Source of the DNA: Candidatus Kapaibacterium sp.
GTDB lineage: Bacteria > Bacteroidota > Ignavibacteria > Kapaibacteriales > UBA2268
DNA: 64,000 nucleotides
Assembly: GCA_013414795.1 (NCBI GenBank)
Contig: CP058732.1
Location: 2,207,950-2,271,949 of the forward strand
Reading direction: 5' to 3'
Shown here in pieces: positions 24,718 to 33,282 of the stretch. A model generated the notes under the pieces. The model worked only from the letters and a program-made list of their open reading frames with translations. It was not told the DNA's origin and made no database searches. Each line of letters starts with the position of its first letter. The stretch's first letter is position 1. The position numbers were made by a program, and so were the translations under genes.

Positions 24718-25782
24718 ATGAAAGGCAGAAAAAAAATATTCACACTTACAGCAATTTTCCTTTTAGTAATTCTGTCAATAGGGCTTCTTTTGAATAACAG
24801 AAGCAAAAACTTGGCAAAAGCAAAGAAGAATGTTGTGCTCACAAATTTTCCAGTGTATGTTGCAAAAGCCTCCGTCGAAGAGATTAATCTTAGCCTCGAA
24901 TATAATGGAACAGTGCAGCCCAATGCAGAGGTTAGCATTGCTTCGGAAACTAACGGCAAAGTAGTTGCAGTAAATGCTGACATAGGAAGTTACGTTAGCA
25001 AAGGTACAGTGCTTATCAAATTGGACGACAGAATCAAGCAAGCAAACTTTATTACTGCAAAAGCAAATTACGAGAAAATGAAAAAGGATTTGGAACGATA
25101 TGAAAAACTTTATGCAGAAAAGTCTATCAGCGAAAATCAAATTGAACAGATGCGCTTCCAATTCACAAATGCAGAGGCACAATACAATATTGCATTAAAG
25201 CAACTTGAAGAGACGAAAATTGTTGCTCCATTTTCCGGTTTCGTGACTTCAAAAATGGTCGAGGTCGGTCAAGTTGTTTCCCCCGGAACTCCTTTAATGA
25301 GCCTTGTGGATATTAATACTGTAAAGATACGAATACAAGTTCCCGAAAAGGACATTTTGAAAATTAAAAAAGGTGACCTCGTTGAAATCACAACAGAACT
25401 TTTGCCAGGGGAAAAATTAATTGGAAAAATACAAAACATTGGATACAAAGCCGACGAGGCAAAAACATATCCTGTTGAAGTTCAGGTCAACAATAACAAA
25501 AATTTGTTGAGAGCCGGTATGTTTGTGCGGGCAAGAATTCCTTCGGCAATCAAGGGACGAACTTTGCTCATACCAAGAGAAGCACTCGTCGGAAGTTCAC
25601 TCGAACCAAAAGTTTACATCGTTGAAAACAATGTCGCAAAGTTGATACCCATCGTTCTTGGAAACGAATACGGTAAAAAACTCGAGGTTGTCAAAGGTCT
25701 TCAAGAAGGACAACTTGTAGTTGTCGAAGGGATAGTAAATCTTAAGGATGGCACATCAGTTCAAATTGTTGGACAAAATTAA
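24718..25782 (+). CDS. RND efflux periplasmic adaptor (membrane fusion protein, HlyD/AcrA type)
   Basis: This 354-residue protein is anchored by an N-terminal membrane helix (about 8-24, LTAIFLLVILSIGLLL). It then has the MFP layout: a barrel-sandwich strand (YNGTVQPNAEVSIASETNGK), a short alpha-hairpin (about 105-150), the second half of the sandwich (KIVAPFSGFVTSKMVEVGQV), a beta-barrel (about 185-265) and the membrane-proximal domain (LLIPREALVG). It links the inner-membrane pump to the TolC-like channel. Same operon, 9 nt before the pump gene. Confidence 0.93.
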   Translation: MKGRKKIFTLTAIFLLVILSIGLLLNNRSKNLAKAKKNVVLTNFPVYVAKASVEEINLSLEYNGTVQPNAEVSIASETNGKVVAVNADIGSYVSKGTVLIKLDDRIKQANFITAKANYEKMKKDLERYEKLYAEKSISENQIEQMRFQFTNAEAQYNIALKQLEETKIVAPFSGFVTSKMVEVGQVVSPGTPLMSLVDINTVKIRIQVPEKDILKIKKGDLVEITTELLPGEKLIGKIQNIGYKADEAKTYPVEVQVNNNKNLLRAGMFVRARIPSAIKGRTLLIPREALVGSSLEPKVYIVENNVAKLIPIVLGNEYGKKLEVVKGLQEGQLVVVEGIVNLKDGTSVQIVGQN

Positions 25783-25791
25783 GGTGGGATT

Positions 25792-28700
25792 ATGACTATA
25801 ACAGAACTTGCAATAAAAAGACCAACGCTTGTAGTTGTAGTATTTTCCGTGCTGGGAATACTTGGAATTTACGGATTTGCACAACTAAATTACGAATTGT
25901 TACCAAAACTGACAGCGCCGGTTGTAACAATCCAGACAATATATCCGGGCGCCTCTCCCTACGAAGTGTTGAATAATGTAACCAAACCGATTGAAGATGC
26001 AATTACCGGAATGGAATTAATCGACAACATTACCTCTCGTTCGCAAGAAGGCTTTTCGCTTATTTTAGTTCAATTGCAAATGTCTGCCGACGTTGACAAA
26101 TCGCTTCAAGATGTTCAAAGAAGAATTAATCAAATTCAAGACTTGCTGCCAAAGGATGCACGAAAACCGGTTGTCTCAAAATTGGCTTTTGACGAAATTC
26201 CTGTAATTCGAGCAAATGTTTACAGCAAACTCCCACCAAAAGAAATGTATCAATTTGTGAAAGACAACATACAACCATTAATATCCAAACTTGAAGGTGT
26301 CGGAATTGTGCAATTACTTGGCGGGGTCGAGCGTGAAATTCAAGTTAATATTGATATGGAAAAGTTAAAGGCTTATGGTTTAGGAATCAATACTGTAACG
26401 CAATCAATAATATCTTCGAATGTTGATTTTCCCACAGGAAGTATTAAAGAACCAGAAAGCCAATACGTCGTACGCGTTGCTGGAAAGTTCAAATCTATCG
26501 AAGAATTGGAAAATCACATAGTTGCAAGGACAAGGTCGGGAAGCGAAATTCGATTAAAAGATATTGCCAATGTTCGAGATGGTATTAAAGAAATCACAAA
26601 CATCAATAGATTAAACAACAAGCCTTCCCTTGGAATTTTAATTCAAAAGCAAACAGACGCTAACACTGTTGAAGTAAGCAAACTTGTCAAAAAGGAATTC
26701 TCGCGCCTTGAAAGAGAATATGCAAACATTGGATTGAAATTTGAACTTGCGCAGGACAACTCCACATTCATAATGGATGCAGCAAATGCTGTGAAAAAGG
26801 ACTTAGCATTAGCCGTGCTTATCGTAGCATTCGTAATGTTTATCTTCTTGCATAGCATTAGAAACTCACTCATCGTTTTGGTCGCAATTCCAACTTCATT
26901 AGTTTCCACTTTCTTTTTGATGTATATTTTCGGATTTACCCTCAATACTATTTCCCTGCTTGCTATGTCTTTGGTTATTGGTATTCTTGTCGATGACTCA
27001 ATAGTTGTAATCGAAAACATAACTCGCCACCTTGAAATGGGCGAAGATAAAATCACTGCTGCAATCCGAGGCCGAAACGAAATCGGTTTTGCTGCTCTTT
27101 CAATTACTCTCGTCGATGTAGTAGTATTCTTCCCAATGTCGTTAATTACTGGAATGATTGGTAATTTCCTTCGAGAATATGCTCTGGTTGTCGTCTTTTC
27201 AACTTTGATGAGTTTGTTCGTATCGTTTACAGTAACGCCGTGGCTTGCCTCTCGATTTTCCAAAATTGAAGGGAAAGAATCGAAAGGCTTGCTAAAGAAG
27301 TTTAGCCTATTCATCGAAAAGTTATATAAGAAATTGGAACTCTATTACACCGAAGTTTTGGGATGGGCACTCAACAATGCTGGAAAAGTTTTTCTTTTAG
27401 CAACTGTGCTTTTTATTTCTGCTCTAATGTTACCAGGAATGGGGTTCATCGGGACGGAATTCTTACCATATGTAGACCGTGGTGAAATAATATTTACTAT
27501 CGAAACAAGCCCTGGCTCGACGATTGAAAAAACGAACCAACTTTCCCTTGAAGTTGAAAATATTCTTCGACAACAACCAGAAGTTGCAAAAGTCATTGCA
27601 AATGTTGGATTTTCCAGTGAAGGAATACTCGGACAATTTCAAAACAATACCTCGCAAATTCAGGTTGTCCTCGTTGATAAAAACCAAAGAAAAATTTTGA
27701 CCGACGAATTTGCTCAAATGATGAAAGAAAAAATCAATACAATACCCGGAATAAAAGTAAAAGCCACGCCAGTAACACTTCTTGGAACCACAACTAGAAC
27801 ACCAGTGCAAATACTTGTTAACGGCCCAGATTATCCTTCTGTTTACCAAGGAGCAAAAATTGTCGATAGCGTTGTTCGAACAGTTAAAGGGACTACTGAC
27901 GTTACTTTGTCCAGCGAGGAGGGAAAACCAGAATTGCGAGTTGACATCGACCGTGACAAACTTGCACAATTTGGTTTGACCATTGCTGAAATTTCGACTG
28001 CTCTTAGAACTGCTTTAACTGGTAACGATGATTCCAAATTTAGTGAAGGAATGACAGACTATTCATTAAGAGTTCAGTTGGATAAATTCAACCGTTCGCG
28101 TGTTGAAGAAATCGAAAACATTCCGTTCACTAATCGTGAAGGGAAAACAATCCTTCTGAAACAATTTGCAAATGTATACCAATCTGTCGGACCAACAAAA
28201 CTTGAACGTGAAAATCGTGCCCCTGGGGTTTATGTCAATGCAATGGTCTTTGGTCGTGCAAGCGGTGACGTCAACAGCGAAATCAATAAAAAACTACAAA
28301 ATGTCAAGTTGCCATCTGGTGTCGACTTTAAATTCGTTGGCGAACAAAAAGCAATGATGGACTCGTTCAAAAGTTTGCTTACAGCACTTCTCATCGGAAT
28401 TGTTTTCGTGTATTTAATCCTTGTTGCTTTGTACAATTCGTATCTTTATCCATTTGTAATTATGTTCAGTATTCCATTGGCAGCCATTGGAGCATTCTAC
28501 GGTTTAGCCTTTACGATGAAGACAATAAGCCTTTACTCAATTCTTGGTATGATTACTTTAGTTGGTCTGGTGGCAAAAAATGGCATTTTGCTAGTCGACA
28601 GGGCGAACTTTATGAAATTTGAAAAAGGATTATCAACTCGCGAAGCATTATTAGAAGCGGGGCAAATCCGTCTTCGCCCGATACTTATGACAACTTTCGC

Positions 28701-28914
28701 ATTGGTCTTTGGTCTGTTGCCAATCGCACTTTCGACATCAGCAGGTTCAGAATCGAAATCAGGTTTGGCTGTTGCAATTATTGGCGGCTTATTAAGTTCG
28801 CTGTTTCTCACTCTAATTGTTGTTCCAGTCGTTTACCAACGTTTCGATAAATGGAAAGAATCTTTCCAAAAGATATTCAGCAAGAAAAAAGTTACTGCTC
28901 CAATCCCAGATTGA
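25792..28914 (+). CDS. RND-family inner-membrane efflux pump (AcrB/HAE1-like)
   Basis: The 1040-residue transporter has the full RND duplication: helix 1 at the N-terminus (PTLVVVVFSVLGILGIYG), porter domains, helices 2-6, a second large periplasmic loop and helices 7-12. The proton-relay Asp pair is in LVIGILVDDSIVVIENITRH, and the helix-10 Lys in LVGLVAKNGILLVDRAN. The latter is the hydrophobe/amphiphile (HAE1) signature rather than the CusA metal-pump type. Substrates cannot be predicted. GGTGGG lies just before the ATG. A strong terminator follows 14 nt after the stop. Confidence 0.94.
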   Translation: MTITELAIKRPTLVVVVFSVLGILGIYGFAQLNYELLPKLTAPVVTIQTIYPGASPYEVLNNVTKPIEDAITGMELIDNITSRSQEGFSLILVQLQMSADVDKSLQDVQRRINQIQDLLPKDARKPVVSKLAFDEIPVIRANVYSKLPPKEMYQFVKDNIQPLISKLEGVGIVQLLGGVEREIQVNIDMEKLKAYGLGINTVTQSIISSNVDFPTGSIKEPESQYVVRVAGKFKSIEELENHIVARTRSGSEIRLKDIANVRDGIKEITNINRLNNKPSLGILIQKQTDANTVEVSKLVKKEFSRLEREYANIGLKFELAQDNSTFIMDAANAVKKDLALAVLIVAFVMFIFLHSIRNSLIVLVAIPTSLVSTFFLMYIFGFTLNTISLLAMSLVIGILVDDSIVVIENITRHLEMGEDKITAAIRGRNEIGFAALSITLVDVVVFFPMSLITGMIGNFLREYALVVVFSTLMSLFVSFTVTPWLASRFSKIEGKESKGLLKKFSLFIEKLYKKLELYYTEVLGWALNNAGKVFLLATVLFISALMLPGMGFIGTEFLPYVDRGEIIFTIETSPGSTIEKTNQLSLEVENILRQQPEVAKVIANVGFSSEGILGQFQNNTSQIQVVLVDKNQRKILTDEFAQMMKEKINTIPGIKVKATPVTLLGTTTRTPVQILVNGPDYPSVYQGAKIVDSVVRTVKGTTDVTLSSEEGKPELRVDIDRDKLAQFGLTIAEISTALRTALTGNDDSKFSEGMTDYSLRVQLDKFNRSRVEEIENIPFTNREGKTILLKQFANVYQSVGPTKLERENRAPGVYVNAMVFGRASGDVNSEINKKLQNVKLPSGVDFKFVGEQKAMMDSFKSLLTALLIGIVFVYLILVALYNSYLYPFVIMFSIPLAAIGAFYGLAFTMKTISLYSILGMITLVGLVAKNGILLVDRANFMKFEKGLSTREALLEAGQIRLRPILMTTFALVFGLLPIALSTSAGSESKSGLAVAIIGGLLSSLFLTLIVVPVVYQRFDKWKESFQKIFSKKKVTAPIPD

Positions 28915-28928
28915 TATCTTGATAAGAA

Positions 28929-28957
28929 CAAGGGGAATTAAATTTCCCCTTGTTTTT
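28929..28957 (+). terminator. rho-independent terminator of the efflux operon
   Basis: A perfect 9-bp stem, CAAGGGGAA (28929-28937) and TTCCCCTTG (28944-28952), surrounds a 6-nt loop and is followed by TTTTT (28953-28957). It lies 14 nt after the pump stop codon. Confidence 0.92.
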
Positions 28958-29013
28958 ATATTTCAACCACTTTGGAAATTTTTTCGATGTTTTTCTAATT
29001 CATTTAATTTTCT

Positions 29014-29021
29014 TAATTTTG
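29014..29021 (+). promoter_or_regulatory. candidate -7 promoter element of the HU gene
   Basis: TAATTTTG matches TAnnTTTG exactly, 38 nt upstream of the HU ATG. At the -33 spacing the sequence is TTTT rather than TTTG. Confidence 0.35.
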
Positions 29022-29059
29022 CTTTTCTATTATGTTTAATAACAAATAATTGAGTTGGT

Positions 29060-29371
29060 ATGGCAAACAATATGACAAAAGCGGACATTGTTGACGAAAT
29101 AGCAAAAGCAACTGGGCTTACTAAAATTGAAACTAAGGCTGTTGTCGACGGCGTTCTTTCAACAATAGTCCAAGCAGTTTCGAATGGAAAAAGAATCGAA
29201 TTGCGTGGATTTGGTGTATTTAAATCCAAAGAGCGCAAACCCCGTATTGCTCGCAATCCCAAAACTGGCGAAGTTGTTCCATTAGACAAACGAGTTGTTC
29301 CAATTTTCAAACCTTCCCCCGAATTCTTGAAAAAAGTTAATGATAATATGAACAATCAGGATAATAAATAA
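29060..29371 (+). CDS. HU-family DNA-binding protein
   Basis: The 103-residue nucleoid protein matches HU/IHF over its whole length. The helical dimerisation half reads MTKADIVDEIAKATGLTKIE, followed by IELRGFGVFKSKERKPRIAR and the DNA-binding arm tip NPKTGEVVPL. An alternative ATG at 29072 (MTKADIV) would give the length of a typical HU. The first ATG adds MANN. Upstream of either there is only a weak ribosome site. The C-terminal FKPSPEFLKKVNDNMNNQDN is slightly extended. It is followed 13 nt later by the tiny AURKAIP1/COX24 gene. Confidence 0.94.
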   Translation: MANNMTKADIVDEIAKATGLTKIETKAVVDGVLSTIVQAVSNGKRIELRGFGVFKSKERKPRIARNPKTGEVVPLDKRVVPIFKPSPEFLKKVNDNMNNQDNK

Positions 29372-29384
29372 GGGAGTAAAGAAT

Positions 29385-29480
29385 ATGCCTTGCGGAAGAA
29401 AAAGAAAACGTCACAAAATGAACACACATAAGAGAAAAAAGAGACTTCGTAAGAATCGCCACAAAAAGAAGAATCGCTAA
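29385..29480 (+). CDS. AURKAIP1/COX24-domain small basic protein (bS22/mS38-like), 31 residues
   Basis: This short frame encodes 31 residues, starting MPCGRKRKRHKMNTHKRKKR and ending NRHKKKNR. It matches the very conserved Bacteroidota AURKAIP1/COX24-domain protein (MPCGKKRKRHKM...THKRKKRLRKNRHK...). The mitochondrial homologue mS38 (AURKAIP1) and mycobacterial bS22 are small-subunit ribosomal proteins of this type, so a ribosomal role is likely. AGGGAG at 29371-29376 is a good ribosome site 8 nt before ATG. The gene is easily missed because of its size. It sits 13 nt after HU and 23 nt before the next gene. Confidence 0.88.
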   Translation: MPCGRKRKRHKMNTHKRKKRLRKNRHKKKNR

Positions 29481-29503
29481 TCCAAATCCTTTTTAATCTT
29501 GCA

Positions 29504-30307
29504 ATGAAAAAGTTATTCTTTGCTTGTTGTCTATTATTCTTTGCTTTTTTCAGTTCCTTTGCACAGAACAGTGGTATCAAGTCCACTGTTCTGCTAAAGG
29601 GACGAATATTAAATTTCAAAACATTTGCTCCAATTGAAACTCGTTTCTTCCTCGTTGGCGAAGACGGGAAAAAAATACAAATTAAATCTGCCAACGATGG
29701 CACTTTTACAATTCCCATAAGTTCTTCTGGAAACTATTCTATCCAATCGGACAACTGGATTTGTGTCGAGCCAATAAAAATAAACATAAGCGTTGGGTCA
29801 AACTACACCGAGCGAGAAGTTACATTTTATTTTCTACCATTAGAGTCTGGACTATTGTTAAAAAAAGTTGTAGGATTTAAAGAGCCCAGTGCCAATTTAA
29901 CCCTTGAAGGTAAAGAAGCCTTAAATTACATTTGCGAATTGAACAAACTGACACCCAAACTGTTTTTCGATATTATTATTCGAATTGATGAAACCCATTT
30001 TAAGGACCAAACCCAGACTATCGTAGAAGGAAAGAAAAAGAAGAAAATCAAAATTACTTCTCGACAGCAAGCGGAAGAATTTGCAAAAGAATTGTTAACC
30101 TTGATTAAAGAGTATCTTGCCTCCCAAAAGTTACCTGAACGGAAATACTCTATTAATGTTGAATACTACCGAGGAAAAGCACAGTTTAACCCCTCGAAAA
30201 AGGTAAAGGGAAAAGAAAAAATAGATAATACTCCACAGACAAGCGTGGATAATTTAGAAATCAAAATTAAAACCATTATTAAAACCGATTTGGAAAACAC
30301 CAAATAA
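29504..30307 (+). CDS. secreted protein with CRD-like domain and degenerate OmpA-like C-terminus
   Basis: The 267-residue protein has a signal peptide (to about 20, FFSSFAQNSG). Residues 27-110 look like a carboxypeptidase-regulatory/transthyretin-like sandwich (LLKGRILNFKTFAPIETRFF, NDGTFTIPISSSGNYSI). The remainder has a helix and strand order reminiscent of OmpA domains (RQQAEEFAKELLTLIKEYLA then KYSINVEYYRG), but the key TD...N..LS..RA residues are absent. I do not recognise a specific family. The first codons contain an 11-bp perfect inverted repeat (29564-29593). The gene converges on sixA with no gap. Confidence 0.6.
   Translation: MKKLFFACCLLFFAFFSSFAQNSGIKSTVLLKGRILNFKTFAPIETRFFLVGEDGKKIQIKSANDGTFTIPISSSGNYSIQSDNWICVEPIKINISVGSNYTEREVTFYFLPLESGLLLKKVVGFKEPSANLTLEGKEALNYICELNKLTPKLFFDIIIRIDETHFKDQTQTIVEGKKKKKIKITSRQQAEEFAKELLTLIKEYLASQKLPERKYSINVEYYRGKAQFNPSKKVKGKEKIDNTPQTSVDNLEIKIKTIIKTDLENTK
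29564..29593 (+). repeat. 11-bp perfect inverted repeat inside the start of a coding region
   Basis: CAGAACAGTGG (29564-29574) and CCACTGTTCTG (29583-29593) are perfectly complementary around an 8-nt loop and would form a stable mRNA hairpin at codons 21-30 of the secreted-protein gene. No T run follows, so it is not a terminator. Confidence 0.6.
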
Positions 30308-30811
30308 TCACTTCTTTTTGAAATATTTTTTTGGATACTCGAAAAAACGAAGTTTTCCTTTTGATGTTAGGATTTCCTTCCAAGAGTTGAAATCAAAATC
30401 TATGCAAACGATACCAGTAGTCGGAATATTCTCAATGAACATATCCATTAGTTGGTTTGCCAGAGACGTTAAATCGGGATTATGCCCAAAGAGGAATACT
30501 GTATTATGCAAATCATCAATTTGAGAAAGTAATTTTCTTATTGCGGTCGAACCCATTGTATAGATTTCTTCTCTTACCACAATTTTGGATTTATCGTAAT
30601 TAAATTGGTCAACAAAATACTTAACGGTTTGTAGAGCACGTTCAGCAGGGCTTGTAAGTATTAAATCTGGATATACATTTTTTTCTTTCAAAAGTTTAGC
30701 CATAAAGGGCGCATCCCGTTTGCCTCTTTTATTTAACGGTCTTTCAATGTCTGTAATATGCGGGTCGGACCAATCAGATTTGGAATGCCGAATTATTACC
30801 AAAGTTTTCAT
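30308..30811 (-). CDS. sixA: SixA-type phosphohistidine phosphatase
   Basis: The 167-residue histidine-phosphatase-superfamily member has the catalytic RHG-type motif as IIRHSKSDWSD (His8 or so) and the second active-site His in FLFGHNPDLTSLAN. PLNKRGKRDAPFMAKLL and DLILTSPAERALQTVKYF are typical of the SixA branch, which removes phosphate from phosphohistidine of phosphorelay or PTS proteins. The target here is unknown. It lies 3 nt after the LCP gene on the same strand and abuts the convergent secreted-protein gene. Confidence 0.88.
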   Translation of the reverse strand: MKTLVIIRHSKSDWSDPHITDIERPLNKRGKRDAPFMAKLLKEKNVYPDLILTSPAERALQTVKYFVDQFNYDKSKIVVREEIYTMGSTAIRKLLSQIDDLHNTVFLFGHNPDLTSLANQLMDMFIENIPTTGIVCIDFDFNSWKEILTSKGKLRFFEYPKKYFKKK

Positions 30812-30814
30812 AAT

Positions 30815-32107
30815 CTACTTCCTTTGATTAATTCCAAACTTAAACAATTCTCTCTCAAGTTGTAATTCCTCTTGCACTTGTCTTGCTTTTTCAATCTGGT
30901 TTAGTTTTGAATAAGCAGACACTAAACAAGACTCGAACCTCGAACGAATGCTTTCCCTTTGCTCTGGATTTTCAATTTGTAGCCAGGCACGTTGGTCATA
31001 ATATACTTTTAACCTCGAAACAACACGTTTCGGAAATTTGAAAGTATCCTTTTCGGCAAGTTTTAGACTCTTATCCAACAAATGATAAACATCAATCTTT
31101 ATCGTATCTTTTTCATTATGCAAAGCATTAAAATGTTCAATTTTTTCAATCAATTTGTCTACTAAATCCTGGTTGGTAAAATCATAAACTTTATACTTGA
31201 TAGGCATAGGTGGCCTTATTTTTATCGTAATATCGTCCTCGCTTCGAGGGAAGCTAAACATATTCAATTGGGAAATAATTCTCTCAACTGTGCTGTATGT
31301 TAAATTGGTTGAAAGTAGAGCCAAACCACCCCGAATCAAAAGACTTGCAGTCAAACCACCGTTCACTCGATGATAATTTTTCAAAATCATTTGGCGAATA
31401 AATTGAGCCTGGTTGTAACATCTTTGAAAATCGTCCCCGCCAAGTCCTTTCCTCGAACGGAGAATTTGAAGTGTCGACTTGGGGTCTTTGAATCCGAAAA
31501 ATTCCAAAAAACCAATGACTTGGGAAAACCCTACTTCGACATAATAGTGAATTTCGTCTAACTGCGCAATTCTTGCTAATTCTTTCAAATAGAATTCTCT
31601 TCCGCGGGAAGCCCGAACCACAGTTAATTTGTTTTGACCAGTGGAATCGTCATATCCCGCATCTGCTGGTGTGTCCCGAGGCACTGAAATTATTTCAATT
31701 TTTCCGCTGTCCAACAAAATAGAAAGGATATGGTTAGCATCAGCGTGGTTGCTGTTTGTTCCAATTCGTGAATCAAGCCCTACTACTGCAATGTTAATTC
31801 TACGTCCAGTGTATCGGGGTTGAAGCCCTAAACCAGCGGTTTTATCATATTTGATAAAATCCTCATAGTTACTATATGTTAAATACTCATCTGTCGAATC
31901 CTTGGTTACAGCCTTAATAAAATTCGAATCAGTTTTCGCTTTGGTTGTGTCTGCTTTCGACACCTGTTCTGGTTGAGTTGAATCATCTTGATGATAAAAT
32001 AAACCCAAATAAATAATCCCTGCTATACCAAAACAAATCAAAACAACTATTCCCCAAAGAAGTACCAAAACAAGTTTCGATTTCTTCTTTTTGTTGGCTT
32101 TAACCAT
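30815..32107 (-). CDS. LytR-CpsA-Psr (LCP) family membrane-anchored protein
   Basis: This 430-residue protein has a basic cytoplasmic N-terminus and one membrane helix (about 12-36, LVLVLLWGIVVLICFGIAGI), then an LCP domain (about 95-310): INIAVVGLDSR, DANHILSILLDSGKIEIISV followed by PRDT, and the RQMI segment in QAQFIRQMILKNYHRVNG. LCP enzymes transfer undecaprenyl-linked glycans onto the wall in Gram-positives. In Bacteroidota they are present but little studied, and the acceptor is uncertain. The C-terminal 100 residues are helical (SAYSKLNQIEKARQVQEELQ), TPR-like. sixA starts 3 nt after its stop. Confidence 0.85.
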   Translation of the reverse strand: MVKANKKKKSKLVLVLLWGIVVLICFGIAGIIYLGLFYHQDDSTQPEQVSKADTTKAKTDSNFIKAVTKDSTDEYLTYSNYEDFIKYDKTAGLGLQPRYTGRRINIAVVGLDSRIGTNSNHADANHILSILLDSGKIEIISVPRDTPADAGYDDSTGQNKLTVVRASRGREFYLKELARIAQLDEIHYYVEVGFSQVIGFLEFFGFKDPKSTLQILRSRKGLGGDDFQRCYNQAQFIRQMILKNYHRVNGGLTASLLIRGGLALLSTNLTYSTVERIISQLNMFSFPRSEDDITIKIRPPMPIKYKVYDFTNQDLVDKLIEKIEHFNALHNEKDTIKIDVYHLLDKSLKLAEKDTFKFPKRVVSRLKVYYDQRAWLQIENPEQRESIRSRFESCLVSAYSKLNQIEKARQVQEELQLERELFKFGINQRK

Positions 32108-32162
32108 AAACCCTTGTGTACCTTATTTAGAATTCAATCTATAAAAAATTTATCAAACTTTT

Positions 32163-33281
32163 TTAACCTTTTGCCAAATCATAAACCATTTTACCGATTT
32201 CAAGAGCACAAGTTAAGCCTGGTGATTCTATTCCGACAAGATTGATAAACCCTGGAAAACCATTTTCCTTTTCATCTTTGATGATGAAGTCTGGGTAATT
32301 TTTGAAATCTGCAAGTTTGGGACGAATCCCTGCTTGGTCTGGAAATAAATCCTCAACTTCAAGCCCAGTTAGATATGTCGAAACAGAATCGTAAAATTCT
32401 TGCCTCAAATCCTCGGGAACTGAATAATCTTTAACTTTTTCATCAAGATAAACCAAATCGGGTCCTAACTTCAAACCACCATTGAGTTCAATTGTTAAAT
32501 GAATACCCAGAAAATTTGCATTTTTTGGTGGCACTGGATACACCAAACGACTGACAAGGCTACTTTTGGAATGTCGAACTCGAAAATAATGCCCTTTCGC
32601 CCACCGAAGTTTGTATCCTAATTTATCAACATCCATACCTAAAAGAGAACAGATGATATCACTTTCCAGCCCCGCAGAATTCACAACAATTTTGGAACTA
32701 ACATTAAACTTCTCCCCATCCTTCGATTGTACGAAAATAACATAGGTTTCCCCTTTTGGTTCAATAGCAACGACCCTATGGTTGAATGCAAAACTACAAC
32801 CATTTGAAGTCGCTTTTGCATAAAGCGATTCCATCAGTCGATGGCTATCAACAATACCCGTTGTTTTCACCAAAAGCCCAGCGATTGCTTTTATGTTCGG
32901 TTCCAATCGTCGAACTTGGCTTGCATCCAGTGACTCAACACCATCGAGCCCATTTCTCTTTGCATTCTCTAACAATTTTTCAAGATATTCAATTTCTTGT
33001 TCATTTGTAGCAACAATTACCTTACCAGTTTTTTTGAAAGGCACATTGTTTTCTTCGCACCAACGGTATAAACTTTTATTACCTTCTACACACAATTTAG
33101 CCTTAAGACTGTCTTTCGGATAATAAATTCCCGAGTGGACAACTTCGCTGTTTCGTGAGGAGGTTTCCCAACCAAACGAAGGATGCTGTTCAACAAGAAG
33201 AGTTGAAAACTTCTGGGATAAAAACATTGCACAAGAAAGACCAACAACCCCACCGCCGATGATAATTACTTCGTAATCCAT
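32163..33281 (-). CDS. lhgO: FAD-dependent oxidase of the LhgO (L-2-hydroxyglutarate) type
   Basis: Starting at ATG 33281, the product is 372 residues. The upstream in-frame TTG would overlap the preceding gene and adds nothing conserved. It is a DAO-family flavoprotein: VIIIGGGVVGLSCAMFLSQK at the N-terminus, then SSRNSEVVHSGIYYPKDSLK, which is characteristic of L-2-hydroxyglutarate oxidase/dehydrogenase, and later RWAKGHYFRV, VPPKNANFLGIHLTIELNGG and PDQAGIRPKL. It would oxidise L-2-hydroxyglutarate to 2-oxoglutarate, which would connect to the 2-oxoacid oxidoreductase at 51364. It follows the IgGFc/barrel gene by 1 nt. Confidence 0.88.
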   Translation of the reverse strand: MDYEVIIIGGGVVGLSCAMFLSQKFSTLLVEQHPSFGWETSSRNSEVVHSGIYYPKDSLKAKLCVEGNKSLYRWCEENNVPFKKTGKVIVATNEQEIEYLEKLLENAKRNGLDGVESLDASQVRRLEPNIKAIAGLLVKTTGIVDSHRLMESLYAKATSNGCSFAFNHRVVAIEPKGETYVIFVQSKDGEKFNVSSKIVVNSAGLESDIICSLLGMDVDKLGYKLRWAKGHYFRVRHSKSSLVSRLVYPVPPKNANFLGIHLTIELNGGLKLGPDLVYLDEKVKDYSVPEDLRQEFYDSVSTYLTGLEVEDLFPDQAGIRPKLADFKNYPDFIIKDEKENGFPGFINLVGIESPGLTCALEIGKMVYDLAKG

Positions 33282-33282
33282 T

